Shown: positions 24,894 to 37,640 of the stretch, piece by piece
How positions within the stretch are numbered: position 1 is the first letter of the stretch
How the letters are laid out: each line of letters begins with the position of its first letter
NCBI GenBank assembly: GCA_013398295.1
Contig: VZSF01006826.1
Location: forward strand, 124,001 to 188,000
DNA length: 64,000 nt
Direction: 5' to 3'
Source of the DNA: Chionis minor
Taxonomy: Eukaryota > Chordata > Aves > Charadriiformes > Chionididae
Made by a program: the position numbers and the translations under genes
Notes under the pieces: generated by a model
The model's input: the letters and a program-made list of their open reading frames with translations, nothing else
The model's database searches: none
What the model was told of the DNA's origin: nothing

Positions 24894-26504
24894 CAGCTAA
24901 TGACACGCTCTATCCTGAAATATTTAATTTTCATGAAGTGTTGCTGTAACCCAGTATGTCTAGGAAACATTTGTTAGCGGGTATTATGACTTTCCTGTGG
25001 GTCCCCTTATCCCTCTTGCCCTGATTTGTTACACCTGACTGCATTCTTCTTGAAGTCCAGTTTTGCACACCTGGCTAGTATGAGCTGCTGGCATCCTACT
25101 AGGTTATAGAAATGCAGCTTTGTGTTCTATGGATTCTATACACAAATTGTATGTTTAGGTTAAGTCATACGTTTGGATGTATAGTAATTCCTACAAAATG
25201 GATTTTCTACTAATTTTTCAGGCTGTTTTCTCTCAGTGATGGGTTTGCTCCAACCCCTTCTCCCCGTGCTTCTCCTGTTTCGTTCAGCACCTGTCTGCTG
25301 CTCCAAATATCTTTGCATTTGAGAGCAAAATTCTGTAACTTGATGAGGGCTTCAGCACACTCTTACTCTGCTGTACATGTGTCACTGAGGTCAGAGACTT
25401 TTTGGTTTCTGTGCTATAGAGTATTTTAAGATTGGATTTGAGCCTTTTTGGAGTGGATTGGCTAAGGAGGTGCAGTGGAGTCACAGAAGCAGTGCCAGCA
25501 AAGGTAGTGAGTGTGGTGTGGTTGAGATCCCGCTGCACCACCTGTCATTTGAATGTAGATTCTGGGAGCAACTAAAGCTGCTCCAGCTAGAATATGTGCC
25601 AACAGATAGTTCACCATGAGTTATGCTCTTTCCTGCCTTCCCAATTTTTACAGTGAACAAATAAATGGGTGTGAGTTTCTCCCCAGGTCCTTTTGTTCAA
25701 GTGCAGGCAGCTGCCAGAAGGCGTGTGCCTTCTGTTCCTAAACTTAGTTCCTTGCTAACAACCGCCTGTAAAGGCAAATGAGAGCTGGGAAGCCAGAGCT
25801 GCAATAATGGTATTTTCTTTGTCTGCTGGCTTTTAGCAGAAGTACCAAGCTGTGCGTTGAGCAGGCTCCTGCGGTGCAGAAATGGAGCTCTGGGGTGCAG
25901 AACTCGGAGGTCTTGTAAAGGCAGTTTAATGCGTCAGACACCAGCCAGAGCTTGTGAACGAGGCCTCTCTGAGATTTTTGCCTAAAGAACACAAAAGAGA
26001 TCGCTTAGCCGAGACACTGCAGTCAGGGGGACGGGACCTGCCAAAGAAGGAGAGCTGGATAGCCCTGGAACATCCAGCCTTTCTCCCCTGACAGTCCCAA
26101 CACTGTACTCTTTGGGGTCCTATTGTTTATAAGCTTCTCTAATTTTTTACTTCTCTGCCTGAGGGTCCACTAAGAAACTCGCTTACTTATGAGCCTGCTA
26201 CTTCCTGCCTGACACCTGTGTTTAGTTGAAAACCTAAGTGCTGAGACAGACTGAAGATCTGGTGTTCCACCTACCTGACTGAACAGCGTTGCTTGAATTC
26301 TGCTGCTACCTGTTGCAGTGGGATGTTTGTTTGCTCTCCAAGGGCCCCCGAGGGATGTAGCTAAATAAACCTGTACTATTGATTTCCCATGTTCAGAGTC
26401 AGTGGATAGTATCTAGTGCTTCAGGACAGAGAGGACTTAATTAAGGGAAGATTATTGGCCTAAGATATTACCTCTGTACAATCCTTGTTTCTGAGAATAG
26501 TGAA

Positions 26505-26665
26505 ACACTGGGTTGGATTGGATTGCCTGGGAGGTGGTTGGGTCTCCACTGGTAACGGAGGCCTCCTGGAGCTCTCTGAACTAATGTCTGTCAGAGCTGA
26601 TCGATGTCACAGCCAGTCCTGCCCTGGGACAAGGGCTGGGCTGGGTGGCTTCCCAGAGTCCCATT
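26505..26665 (+). mobile_element. Diverged CR1 fragment
   Basis: Segments resembling the CR1 3' region occur in the right order: ggattgcctgggaggtggt, a ctggag block and a closing ggcttcccagagtcccattgccc. The match is by eye and weak, so boundaries and identity are uncertain. Confidence 0.4.
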
Positions 26666-29600
26666 GCCCTTGTGCTTTTCCTTCAGCAAAGGGAGCTGCT
26701 CTGCCGTTCCTTCCTGCGCCCTGCCATTGGGAGGCGAGCTGATGGGGCACCGTCCAAATGATGGCTTATTCTGTCAGGTGTGTGGCCTGGTTACCCGCCT
26801 GGGTTAGCTGGTGTAACTCTCAAATCATCATCCGCTGCCCTGTCTCCCTTCTCTGAACTCTGGCGCCGGCTTGTGTTCTTGCTGTCTGCCTCTGGCAGTG
26901 CAACTTCTGCAGGCAGATTGTAGACTTTGTAAAGAATTGTACCTTTTCTTATTGGCCATGTTACATTTTAAACTTTACGCTGTCCCCTGGGTCACATTTC
27001 TGAGCTGGGGAGGGGGGAGATGGATGAGATCCTTCTACCTGCCTCCTAATGTTTAAAGGATGGAATAGGTGCGTTTAAAGTCATCTCTCTTGGCTGAACT
27101 CCTTGAGCAAATATTTTGCTGGGCTTGAGCCTTCTGTCCTAGAGCACGTCTCTGCTCTTGACAGGGGACAATCTCTCATGCTCCGCTGGCTGCTCTCCTG
27201 AAGGAAACACGCCTTAGAAACTAGAAACTTAGAAACTCACACTGGTGTTCTGTCTCCCGTTTGGAGCCTGCAGGGAATCGGATTCTGTTCTTCTCTGGCA
27301 TTTTCCTCTTGCACTTCAAAATCTCCTCTGTCTTATGTGGGAAGGTGCTGTCTCTCTTGTTAATCCAATAACAGATGGGAGGAGGCTGGGGATGGTCTTT
27401 TAATTCCTTCAGCTTCTGATTTAGCGGTGGTAAGTGTAGTTTGCACAACCCACTGTCTTGCGCTGACTCGGAAAGTGATCTGCAGAGGTTAGAGGGTGGG
27501 TGGGAAGATAGAAGCGGCGCCGAATTTGAGATGCCACAGCAAGAGCTCTGGTTTTGCGCAGGACAGAGGCTTTAGGCAGGAAGCTGGTAGCTCAGGGTAG
27601 CGATGCATCAGCAGCGTCAGCCTGGTATCGTCAGGCTGCTGGGGCCCGTTTTGAGCCATTTTATTATACCGTGAACCACCCGCACAGCGTGAGGAGCATG
27701 TCCTGCTTGCGGGAGAGCCTTGGGCAGTGAGTGTGTCCTTGGTGGGAAAACTCTTCAGAGAGTGAAAAGTATGTCTGAAAAGGATTTTTCTGTTTTGTTT
27801 TAATGTTTAGAAACTTCTCTAAGTAGGCAATAGTTCGGGCTCTGGAGTGGGGAGAGCTACTTGGCAAGCTTTATGGCAGTGCTGGTCACAGTATTTTGGA
27901 AGCTCCGCTTTTATTTGTTGTAATTTGAGGTTTGGTGTACTGCTGAGTGGAGACACATCTCCATCAGCTTTCTGGAGGCAGAGAGTTCTCCCCGAGAACC
28001 AGAATTGTCTTTGGCCTGTTGTTTCCGTGGCACATTTCTGAAACTGAGAAAAGGCTGACAAGGGCTTGACAGTGCCTTGGGCATTCACTGAAATAAGAAA
28101 CCTTGCCGTTTGCTGGAATGTGAAACGCTGGTCCCAGGGGTTCCCAGTGTTCTGAGCTGTAGGTTTCACACGTCAGGCTGTGGAGAGGAAAGTTGCCCAT
28201 GTTTCACTGGGCGCAGAACTCTTTAAGAGGGTGAATGTTGGCATTTTTTTTTAAATAAAAAAAAAGTTCTCTTTGGGTGTGAACCTGTGCTGTCTGTGTT
28301 GGTTGTAACTGTAAACACAGTATCTGTGCAGGAATCTAGAGTCAGAAAATCATTGTTCATTTTGCAAGGAGGGAATGTTAAAGGTGTGCGGGTGTGTATA
28401 CATGCACATCTGAACACAGTTCTGAGGGCTGTATTTCAAAAATAACCACCATTTTCCAAGCAGTAGGACAGCGATGGTTTATCGCCATCTAATCTGACTG
28501 TGCATCTTTGCCTCTGGTTTCCATGGTCTGAAGAAGCTGAACTCACCCCCCTTTGTGTGTGGAGAATTAATGTGTGTGAGTTCTGCTTCTCCCTGATGCA
28601 TGCAGATTTCTATATTTGTAGTATTTGCTCCCATGTATGTGTGGGAGAGTGCTGACGTAGGTTGTCTGAGAATACAACCTATAATGTTTGCAGAATGACA
28701 ACACTTGAGTCAGTTGTACCAACTTGTGACTGTCCCTACAAGCACTGGAAGAGGGTTTTCTTGGAAAGCCTTCTCCGCGATCGCATGATGCAGCCCTGAA
28801 GCTAAAGGGATCCTGGGTTACTGCTGTTTCAATCTGGGGTAGTTTGGGTTTTTTCCTCAGGATGGAGAAGGGTGCTTTTTTGGTGGTTCACTGTGCCTGA
28901 TGGCTCCAGCCATCTTTGGGGCCAGCTCGTAGTGCAGCCAAGCTCTTGGTTAGACCAAACAGCTTGGCCGTTCTTCAAAGTCAGCTTGTCTGAGCTTCAG
29001 TTTGGGTCCTTGCTGAGTTACACTAACGCAATGTGAAATTTTAACTGTTTTAAAGATCCAAGTAGATTCTTTTCTATATGAGGTCAATGTGGGGTTTCAC
29101 TCCAGTTAAAATAATGTAGCTTTGAATGTGATAATGCTCCCTGATCTCGCAGTAGGTTTTTCCTTGCAGAAAAAAAATCTGCAAGGCTGTTACTTTCTGA
29201 CTTTCTCCGTTTCTGTGTGCTTGGCTTTGGTAGCTGAATGAGAGAAGCGTGCTGGACTCGTGTTGATAACCTTGTGCGAGGGAGGGTTATTTAACTGAAT
29301 TAAAATAGCAGCCTGAAACCCCTCCCAGTTCTGCTGGAGCTGATTCATACTTGGTACATTTTACTGCTTTCACACAGCTGCCATCCTGGTTCAGGCTGTG
29401 ACTGGAAATTGAGCTGTAAAATCCTAGGAGAGAGGCTGTTCTGGTGCTGCCGGGGGCAGAAAGCATGGAAAATGCCAGCAGAAGATTGTCCCACTATGTT
29501 GTACACCTGTGAAAAGGGAGAAGATTTGTTGGCAATGAGCTTAGGCAGGATTCCATATTAATGCTGTGTTGTCTTCAGATAAATCTTTAAATCTTGCATT

Positions 29601-32369
29601 TACAAGCCACTGGCCATTCTGCTCAGGAAGGTATTTCCTCCAGATCCAGGGGTTTGATAATCATCCACTCTTCCGCCTTTCCAGCAGAGGTGTCCAAATG
29701 GTTTTGGTTATGTAACAGTAGTATTCCTCAGTTTTCTGCGGAACACGGTGCATGCATCATTGTTGGCTGAAAAATACTATGGAGGTCGTGAAAGCCTGGG
29801 GACCAACTGTGGCTTGTTTACTGGGATCTGAAAGGCCACAAGTTGCGAACTGGGAAGTGAAATCCAACCTGACATCTAACCCAGCCGTGTACGCCCCGAG
29901 TGCTAACAAGGTGGCATGTGTCAGAGCTGGTGTCTGTGTCTGGGAAGCTATGCTGCTTTCTGTGAATGTGTCTCGTTAGGCAGAAACCTCCTCTGAAACA
30001 CCTTGAGCCTTCACCGTTCCCACCAGTACACCCAGCCTTGCATTTGTCAGTGTAGTTCATGAACACACCACTGCCTTTGGCTGCCCATACACCCTGAATG
30101 CCAGAGCATGACCTGGTAAGAGACATGCCCTGTGCTCTGGTAGTGATTTCCGTTCCGTTTGCTGCTCTTTCCTGTTCCCGTGGTTGTCTGACTGTTCCAA
30201 AGAAAGCGTGGCTGGAGTTGCAGGGGGTGTTAAATGGTTACTAGAGAGCTCTTTTCCAAGAAAATGGTAGTCATTTTGTGTGTGTGCCTGTTGTATGTTG
30301 CCTGTTTGACAACGTGATGAAATAAAAAATAATTTTCAAGATTTAATCTTGACCTCTAGAAAGACAGCAGATGATTTAAAGTATGCTGCACTGATTGCAC
30401 ACATCAGGGCTTGAAAAGCTATGTAAAAAGCACAAATAACAATAAACAAGGTAAAAAGAAGGCCAGTTTCCTGGAGAGCAGTGCTGGAAAGAAGCGCTAG
30501 CTGTGCTGTATGTGTGTTCGTGTGCTTGTTGGTTAATGGCACCGGGCTGAGTCTGTGTACACAGCGGTGCTGTGGGCAGCAGCCATGTGCCAAGAGAGCA
30601 AACCTCTCTGCAAAAGTGAACAAAACCAGGTTTCATCTCATTAGGGTCTGATGTAAACCCCTCCTCCCATCCACAGGTGATTATCAAAAGGACAGTGACT
30701 GGGCAAGGTGTTGCCTCTTTAGCTTCAGACTCCTTTAGCCGCATCTCTGCTGTTGCCGGGGGTTTCAGGTGGTGTAAATCAGCTTCGTTTGGTGGCTTCT
30801 GGGGGTTGGGCAGCCTTTGTGCCTTTTAAGGTTGGGTTGGTTTTTTTTTTTCCTCCCCCAACAGCTTCAGTTATCTAGGTGGAGGTTAGTGAGAAGTTTG
30901 TGGGGGCTGAAAGTGGTCCTTAGCCTGAAAAGCTTGTGACTCTCTGATTTTGTACTGTTCACTTGAAACAGCGGAGGCTGTAGACCTACTTGCAGACCAC
31001 TTGACTTTTCCTTTGCAGCCTCTGATGGAAAATGCATCCTTTCCTGCAGGACTAAACTTGAATACGTCATTGCTTCACAGGAGTGTTTCACCTCAAGGAG
31101 ATGCAGCGTTTGGAGTGTAGTGTGCAGAGGCCTTTGCGGTAAGGAGGGGGATAGTGGGAGGTTGAGGCTAGGTATTACCACAGCAGATTTTTGGTCTAGA
31201 AGTGAAGTTTATGGAGCGGCCAGGGAAGACCATGGCTCAAACCTGTTCAGCTCCATTAGCTGAGTGGGCAGAGTGGGTTTTGGGTAGCAGCCTGAGGTTA
31301 CTTTAACTTGGAATCAGCTGGCAGGGGCAGTGCAAAGGTTTATAGCTTTGGGTTTTTATTGCTTTTCATGCCTGACTGAATAGTGTTGCACCAGGAGGTA
31401 GTCTGGGATGGGAGCCTCTGTCTCTTGAATGGGATTCGTTGGGATGCTTTGATTTTTCTAAGTCAGTGCATTAAGGCTTACATACATGGACGCAGTTGTC
31501 TAAATCCACATAGAAAACTTGGTGTGTTTGTGCTGACAAAAAGGCACCCGTGGGCTGAAGGCCGCGCTACCTGCCTTAGGTTCCTGCTGCAACCAAGCTG
31601 GTGGCCTTTGCTGCTTAGCCCAAGGAAAGAGCTCTCATCTTTCCGGACCCACACATGTGGACATGTCTGCTCTCAGCGGAGCAGTGATTCAAGCCCGCCT
31701 GGAAGGCTGGATTAATCTGCTACTTTACTCTGGAAATCCTGTATTAAGAGGCTGCCTCCCAGCTCGCTGAGGGGAAGAGTCAAAGCACGCTCAGTACCTG
31801 AGTCTGCCCCCAGGCTCTTGGCTGGGCTTTTGTCTGGATGGGGCAGTGGATCTTGTGTTTTCCTACATCCTGAATGCTTTGAGCAGAAGCTGTTGTGTAT
31901 CAGAGAGCTCACTCTTCATTCTTTATTTCACAATGAAGATGGGTGCTTCAGGAGTAATAGTTTGTCTCAACTGAGAATGAGCATGTTGACCTTGGGAAAA
32001 AAAAAAAAAGGTAATTTCTCCTGTTCCTAAAGCTGTTAGGTTTGCGTCTTGCCCCAGGCATTCTCTCCATGGTATGTCAGTTTAAGATGGTGACCTTGAT
32101 CTTCTAAGTGCCCTGAGCTGCGGCTGAAGTAATGCCTTATCCTCTGGTACCTGCCCAAGGGGACTGTGTTCTTCTGGCACTTGTAAAATGTGCTTTAGGA
32201 TCTGACCTTCTTGCAAGTTGAAAACAATTATGACTGAGCAAGTGAAGTCCAGGTTGTAGGACTGGAATGGGCTTATTAGAGAGGCAGGCGATGCTCCAAG
32301 CCTGTTGGTGTTGAGGAGGCATTTAGCCAGTGCCCCTAATAACATCCGTTAACTTCTAGTCAGCCCTGA

Positions 32370-32435
32370 ATCGGTCCGGCAGTTGGACTAGGTGATCGTT
32401 GTAGGTCCCTTTCCGCTCAAATACTCTAGTCTAGG
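32370..32435 (+). mobile_element. CR1 tail fragment
   Basis: The sequence reads like the CR1 3' end: ttggactaggtgatcgttgt, then aggtccctttcc and a degenerate ATACTCTAGTCTA tail in place of the usual ATTCTATG repeats. It is a strongly 5'-truncated copy. Confidence 0.65.
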
Positions 32436-33832
32436 AGACTGCCTGTGAAAGGCAGCAGCACTGGGATGCGAGTATGGCAGAAGTGTTGCAGTGACACCAA
32501 GGTCTCAACAAGGACTGGGAATCTGCTGTGGCAGGCAGCAAATATATCCACAGAAGGAGGCAGCTTGCACTTGAAGTAAGTCACGCTGGTGTAGTGGGAG
32601 GGAAAAGCTGATAAGGTCAAGAGCAAAATGGGGTTTCCTCCCCCGGTATCCTGATTTCCAGTTCAGTATTTTATAGTGTAGGTAAACAAAGTGGGGCAAT
32701 TAGATGGATTCCCCTCCAGATTTGGCAGAATTTGCTTTCCTGTTCTTGCTGCTCCATTACTGCAAGGTAACAGGAGATGGGCACATTCTGTCTGCTGTGT
32801 TGCTGCTCTTCATCCTCCTTGCTCTCTTCTGTCAGTGACCCGTCTTGGAAAGCTTCATTCTTCTGCTGGCAGTTAGGAATTGCCTGGTTCGGTCATCCCT
32901 GTGCAGCAATTATTTTTGTACTGCAGTAATGTATAGGGCGTTTAAACAGGGTGTGAATCTGCTTGCATCACTTGCCTGTGCAGTTTGGAAATATGCAGGC
33001 GGCCAGCAGAGTGCTGTGAGCATAGCATACTCCTGCTGCATATTTCTGCCCAGGGAACAGTTAAATATGGACCTAGGAATGTCTCAGTGGTTGGTCAGAT
33101 TGTTTTTTGGGTTTCTTTACACCAGCCCTCACTGCTTTTATGGCATTGTGGCATCTGTGGCCGCTTGTCTTTCTGTGCTGTAGTCTGCTGCCCTCTGACT
33201 TTTGCAGGTCAAGTTGAAGAGTCGTGCTGTCAGCTGACGGCCATCGTGAATCCTTGGTCTTTGGGGTTTGGGCTAAAAGTAGGGCGCGAAGCATGGCCCG
33301 GCGTGCACACACTCAGCAGTTCCCCTCTCCAGGGGTGCTGAGGGCCTCCCTGGTCCTAATGGCGTCATGAGTCCGTTCAGGATTCCCAGGGCTCAGAGGG
33401 CAGGATAGAAGAAGGAGCAGCAGGATGAAGTCCGTTTTGCTTAGCTGTGAATTTATGACTGGTGTTCAAAGGCAGTGCTAAATTTAGGCTGTGTGTGCAA
33501 TATCGTAGCTGTTCACTAGAGGACAGTATTGCACATTGCAAAGTATAATTATAGTGGGACAGCGCTGGAAGAGCTATCTTACAGATTTTTGGGTGCGCTA
33601 GGAATAGGTTGGGGTTGAGGTAGCAAAGTGATTTGCTAGAATCGGCAGCCATCCAGTGAAGGGGGTTTAGTAGACAGCAGGGCTTAAATCACTGTCTGCA
33701 GATCCCATCTTGTAAAATCTCTGAAGGGTAATGCTGACTGCCTTGCTTCTGCGTGCGTGTTGCAGGAGGCTGAGACTGCTCAATAGATAGGACAGGGAGG
33801 TAAGGAAGAGTCTCCAGAAAAAGAAAAGAAGC

Positions 33833-33849
33833 GGGGGGGGGGGGGGGGG
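33833..33849 (+). repeat. G17 homopolymer
   Basis: Seventeen consecutive G follow an A/G-rich stretch and are followed by AGGGGAAGAGG. The purine tract continues over about 50 bases. It can form a G-quadruplex or triplex in principle, and its length in the assembly is likely to be inaccurate. Confidence 0.9.
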
Positions 33850-35054
33850 AGGGGAAGAGGAAATTTTTACATATCCAAGCTCTTGTCATGGGTGGTGGGG
33901 TGCGCAGTGGTGAAGGTAAGGGATGAAGGCAAAGGAGGCAGGGGGCCCTGAACAGAGGGGATGTAGGGTGAGTATACACGGGGAGATGGGCCTTGCAGGA
34001 GGAAGAGAACAAAGGGCAGTTGGAGTAAATGCTGCTGAAAGTGCTGCTGCCTCTGCCCGCTCCGATATTAGAGCTCTCAGCAGAGGGCAGGACTGTTGTT
34101 TTATTCTATCGCTGTTCCATCAGCCATCTCTTCATGCGAGGCACAGAAGTTCCCACATAGACCAAGGAGTATGAAATGAAAGATAAGGAGGTCGGGTTAT
34201 GCAAAAGGAAATGAGCTTCAGCTTTTGTGACCATCTTTGTGCAATCGGGGATCCTGGCCGTTGACGTTGTGCAGCAACCACGCAGTCTCACAGGACGGCT
34301 GCTAGCTTGGTCACTGCTCTTCACGGTTTTGGGTTTGGTTGGTTTGTTTTTTTTAATTTATTGTTTTATCCCTTAGGGAAAGCTGACCTTGAGTGATGAG
34401 CAAGTAAAGCTGTGGTAGGATTTTTGCTTACTTTAGGTTTATTGATGAGACAGAAAATCTGTTGAATATTCAGGTCTGAGAGAATGCAGAACAGAAGCAG
34501 CCTTTCTGTGAGGTTCTGGTTCTGGCAGGACACAGACATGGCTCCTGAAGCTATGATAACTGCGGTAAATACCAGATGGGCCACTGGAACCAGTAGCTGT
34601 GACTGATCTTACCTGCAGTCCCTCTGCTCTTGGCAGTACCAGATGGCAAAGCTCATCTCACCTTTCCCTTCTTCACAGCTGTGATCTTCAAGGCCTTCCT
34701 TTAGTGCTCTCTGTGTGGCAGAGGGCAGGAGGGCTGCGGCACTGCTGAGCAAGATCGATGCTCTTTATCCTTTTCACAGCGGCTCCCAAAGTTAAAATCC
34801 AGCAGCCTTGAAACTGCTCTGGCCTTGCAGAAGGGATCAGGTGAGAGCGGAGAAAGCTCTGACTCCTCACTGCAGCCTCCTGTGCTCCCATGGGCTTTCT
34901 CTGTATGTACCTTGGCCTCAGAGTCTGCTCCTAAGCTGCTACAAGAAAAGCACAGAACAAAACCCGCCGAGCAGTGCCTGGAGTTTCACTGGCGTTTACA
35001 CCAAGGCCCAGGCTGTTGCTGGGGTCCCAGGGTGCTTCTAGCTCAGCCTTCATG

Positions 35055-35504
35055 TCCAGAGACGGGCAACGAAGCTGGTGAGGGGTCTGGAGAACAAGTC
35101 TTATGAGGAACGGCTGAGGGAGTTGGGATTGTTCAGCCTGGAGAAGAGAAGGTTGAGGGGAGACCTTCTCGCTCTCTACAACTACCTGAAAGGAGGTTGT
35201 AGCGAGGTGGGGTCAATCTCTTCTCCCAAGGAACAAGTGACAGGACAAGAGGAAACGGCCTCAAGTTGTGCCAGGGGAGGTTTAGGTTGGATATTAGGAA
35301 AAACTTCTTTACCGAGAGGGTTCCCAAGCATTGGCACAGGCTGCCCAGGGAGGTGGTGGAATCGCCGTCCCTGGAGGTATTTCAAAGCCGGGCAGACGTG
35401 GTGCTGAGGGACATGGGTTAGGGGTGGGTTTGGCAGTGTAGGTTTATGGTTGGACTCAATGATCTTGAAGGTCTCTTCCAACCCAAGTGATTCTATGATT
35501 CTAT
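35055..35504 (+). mobile_element. CR1 LINE 3' end including the last part of ORF2
   Basis: A 450-bp CR1 copy with clear features. The first third still translates as the C-terminus of the CR1 reverse-transcriptase ORF ([18 protein letters not shown], then LYNYLKGG). It is followed by the 3' UTR blocks (caggctgcccagggaggtgg, then gatcttgaaggtctcttcc) and a tail of two ATTCTATG-type units. It is 5'-truncated, as CR1 copies usually are, and carries stops or frame changes, so it is dead. It sits upstream of PLCB2 exon 1 in the same orientation. Confidence 0.95.
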
Positions 35505-36475
35505 TTGGGATCTGTGCAGACCCTGTCGTTTGCTGCCTGGGAGTAACAGCGCTCTCTGCCAGCGGGCTACTGGTGATGCTGTCTCGGCTGGGCCCGGAGT
35601 GCCCAGTGCTCTGTCAGCTGGCTGCCTGAGAAGCACGTGTCGCTTTGCGCATGCAAAGGAAGCTTAATACCACGAATGTGGCTTGGTTATGAGACTGGTG
35701 GTGATGGATTCCCATGTCCCTAGTCTCAGCCCTGATGCTGAGAAAGCACAGCTATGGGTAAGCCACCCCAGCTCGCCGTGCTAATAAAAGAGCTAACAGC
35801 CTTAGCTTTGCTAGCCAGTTCTTGCAAAGCAAGGTGCCTTGCAACATAAGCTAGTAAATGCAGAAAACTCAAGGGTAGCTGGGAGTGCGGAAGCTCTCTT
35901 ATTCCCAGTTTGTCAGACAGATAAACCATTGAAAGAAATGTACCAAGGATGTTAGGTTTGTTCAGGGTTCTCCATTTCCACGGCAGGCATCCCTGATAAT
36001 TGCCGCCATCTTTGGTTTTTTGCAGCTAGAGCAGTTGTTACAGGTCCACTTAATGTGTCCTGCCTCATGTCACTGACATTTGAGAATGGCCTCAGGATTC
36101 CTTCCCCTGGCTGTCCAGTCTGCTCTGAAGTGTGGGCCTTATCAAAGCAGGGAGGTCAGAGGTGGGAAAGAAGCAGCAAAACCAGGTGCCTGGCTCCCTT
36201 TGCACAGTGGGAGTTTTTGTCCACCCTTCTCACAGAATCTACACTACTGTTGACAGCGTCTTGTCCCTCTTGAGCAATGGTAAGTGCCATACCTTGACTT
36301 TCATAGGAGACAAGGATGAAATCCCACCATGTGGCTGGGAATCCTATTATACAGACTGTAGCACAGTTATCTCCACTTCTAATTAGTTGGGGGGCTCTGC
36401 CTCTTTGACTAAAATTAACCATGCCTGGGTCAGTCATTTTCAGAAGCCGCTCTCCCGGTAAGCCTGTGCACACAG

Positions 36476-36675
36476 ATCACAGAATGGTTTGGGTGGGAAG
36501 GGACCTTAAAGCCCATCCTGTGCCACCCCCTCCCCTGGGCAGGGACACCTCCCACCACACCAGGTCGCTCCAAGCCCCGTCCAACCTGGCCTTGAACCTC
36601 CAGGGATGGGGCAGCCACAGCTGCTCTGGGCAACCCCAGCCGGGGGCTCACCACCCTCACAGGAAAGGAGCTCTG
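36476..36675 (-). mobile_element. CR1 3' fragment, reverse orientation
   Basis: On the minus strand this reads as a CR1 3' end: a gttgcccagagcagctgtgg block, the caggttggacggggct block, the gtccctgcccagggg block and a final ccattctgtgat. It belongs to the same subfamily as the copy at 53.7-54.0 kb, and 65 bases (36573-36637) are the exact reverse complement of 53855-53919. The low divergence suggests a comparatively young insertion. It lies about 0.9 kb before the PLCB2 start codon. Confidence 0.95.
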
Positions 36676-37440
36676 CCAGCTCCTTTCCTCTTCTGCTGCC
36701 CACATGTCATTCCTTCATTCCAAGATCAGGAGCAGGGACTTGGTTTTCCACTGTTTGCCGTTAACCTTCTGTTCTGCTTTCTGTCTGTGTTCCCAGAGCA
36801 TTTGCAGTACACCCAAGCGAATCTGGAGAACATTGCAGTTCCTAGGGACTCCTGGGAATATTTTATTTCATCTGTCTGTGGAATTTCCATGCTCTGCTGG
36901 TCTATCTCACTTTTGAGGTTCACATTCAAAAGAACCCACAAGAGAAAGGAAAAAAGTCAGACTGGACCGTGCAGCAAGTGGCCCCAGGAATGGAGTCTGT
37001 ACAGAGCAAGGAACAAGTTTATTTGACGTGATGTTTGGCCTGTCGCATGAAGGGGGCAGTCTGCTTGTAGCCAGAGCCTGAGCTGTTCTGTAACTACATC
37101 TGCTGAAATAGTTTAAGTGTCGGCTGGCAATGCCTGCACTTCGTCAAAGAGAACATTTAAGGAAGTTCACTTGCGGAAGTGCTACGAACCGTGCGCTTCA
37201 CAAGTACAAGTCTGAGGAGTGGGTCTCTCCTGGAGAGCCAGCGTGCGTGCATGACTGCCCACGCGGGCATCTCAGCCCATCGCAGCCTTGCCTCTAGGTG
37301 ACCTTGGGCTGAGCTTCTCCTACTTGCTTGGACAGCTGTTGATTTACAATGCAGATTCATCGGTCCTCGCCTGCCTGTCCCTGCCCCTCCTGAATTTGGC
37401 TGGGATATGAGGCTGCTTGCTTTCTGATGCCAACAGTGGC

Positions 37441-37556
37441 GATGGCAGAGCGCCCTGCCATGTGAGAGGCAGAGATAGAGGAGAGGGGGCCAAGGAGGAG
37501 CGAACCGTGTGGCTGCTGTTGCTTCTGGTAGCTGAGGAGCACATCTGTGGGACAGA
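37441..37556 (+). promoter_or_regulatory. PLCB2 5' leader with a short upstream ORF
   Basis: The bases before the PLCB2 start contain an upstream ATG (37442) followed by six codons and TGA, ending at 37465, 91 nt before the main start. The main ATG has A at -3 and T at +4, a usable Kozak context. Two acceptor-like sites are visible (ccaacag ending at 37436 and ctggtag ending at 37531), so the leader may be spliced from a far upstream exon. No TATA box or CpG island is evident here. Confidence 0.4.
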
Positions 37557-37640
37557 ATGTCCGTGCTTAGCCCTGTCCTGCAGCCCCCAGAGGTGAAGGA
37601 GTATCTGTCCAAGGGTGAGCGCTTCATCAAATGGGACGAT
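37557..37640 (+). CDS. PLCB2: PLCB2 coding exon 1 (residues 1-28)
   Basis: It starts at ATG and ends GAC GAT/gtgagt, phase 0. It encodes [18 protein letters not shown] and the strongly conserved GERFIKWDD, the start of the PH domain region. Confidence 0.95.

Larger units (their letters stand above)
23931..37440 (+). other. PLCB2 upstream region or first intron
   Basis: About 13.5 kb between the CpG island and the PLCB2 start codon, with no convincing coding exon. The + strand is T-rich and mildly G-rich (hand counts A22 C26 G27 T45 at 28501-28620; A27 C29 G29 T35 at 28921-29040), as seen in transcribed strands of vertebrate introns. It contains several CR1 fragments, listed separately, an A13 run at 31997-32009 and a G17 run. 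It may be intron 1 of PLCB2 if transcription starts in the island, or plain intergenic DNA if a closer promoter is used. Confidence 0.45.

Noticed and set aside
36421..37026. 201-codon plus-strand frame before PLCB2
   Set aside because: A third of it is reverse-orientation CR1 sequence; the remainder has no motif.
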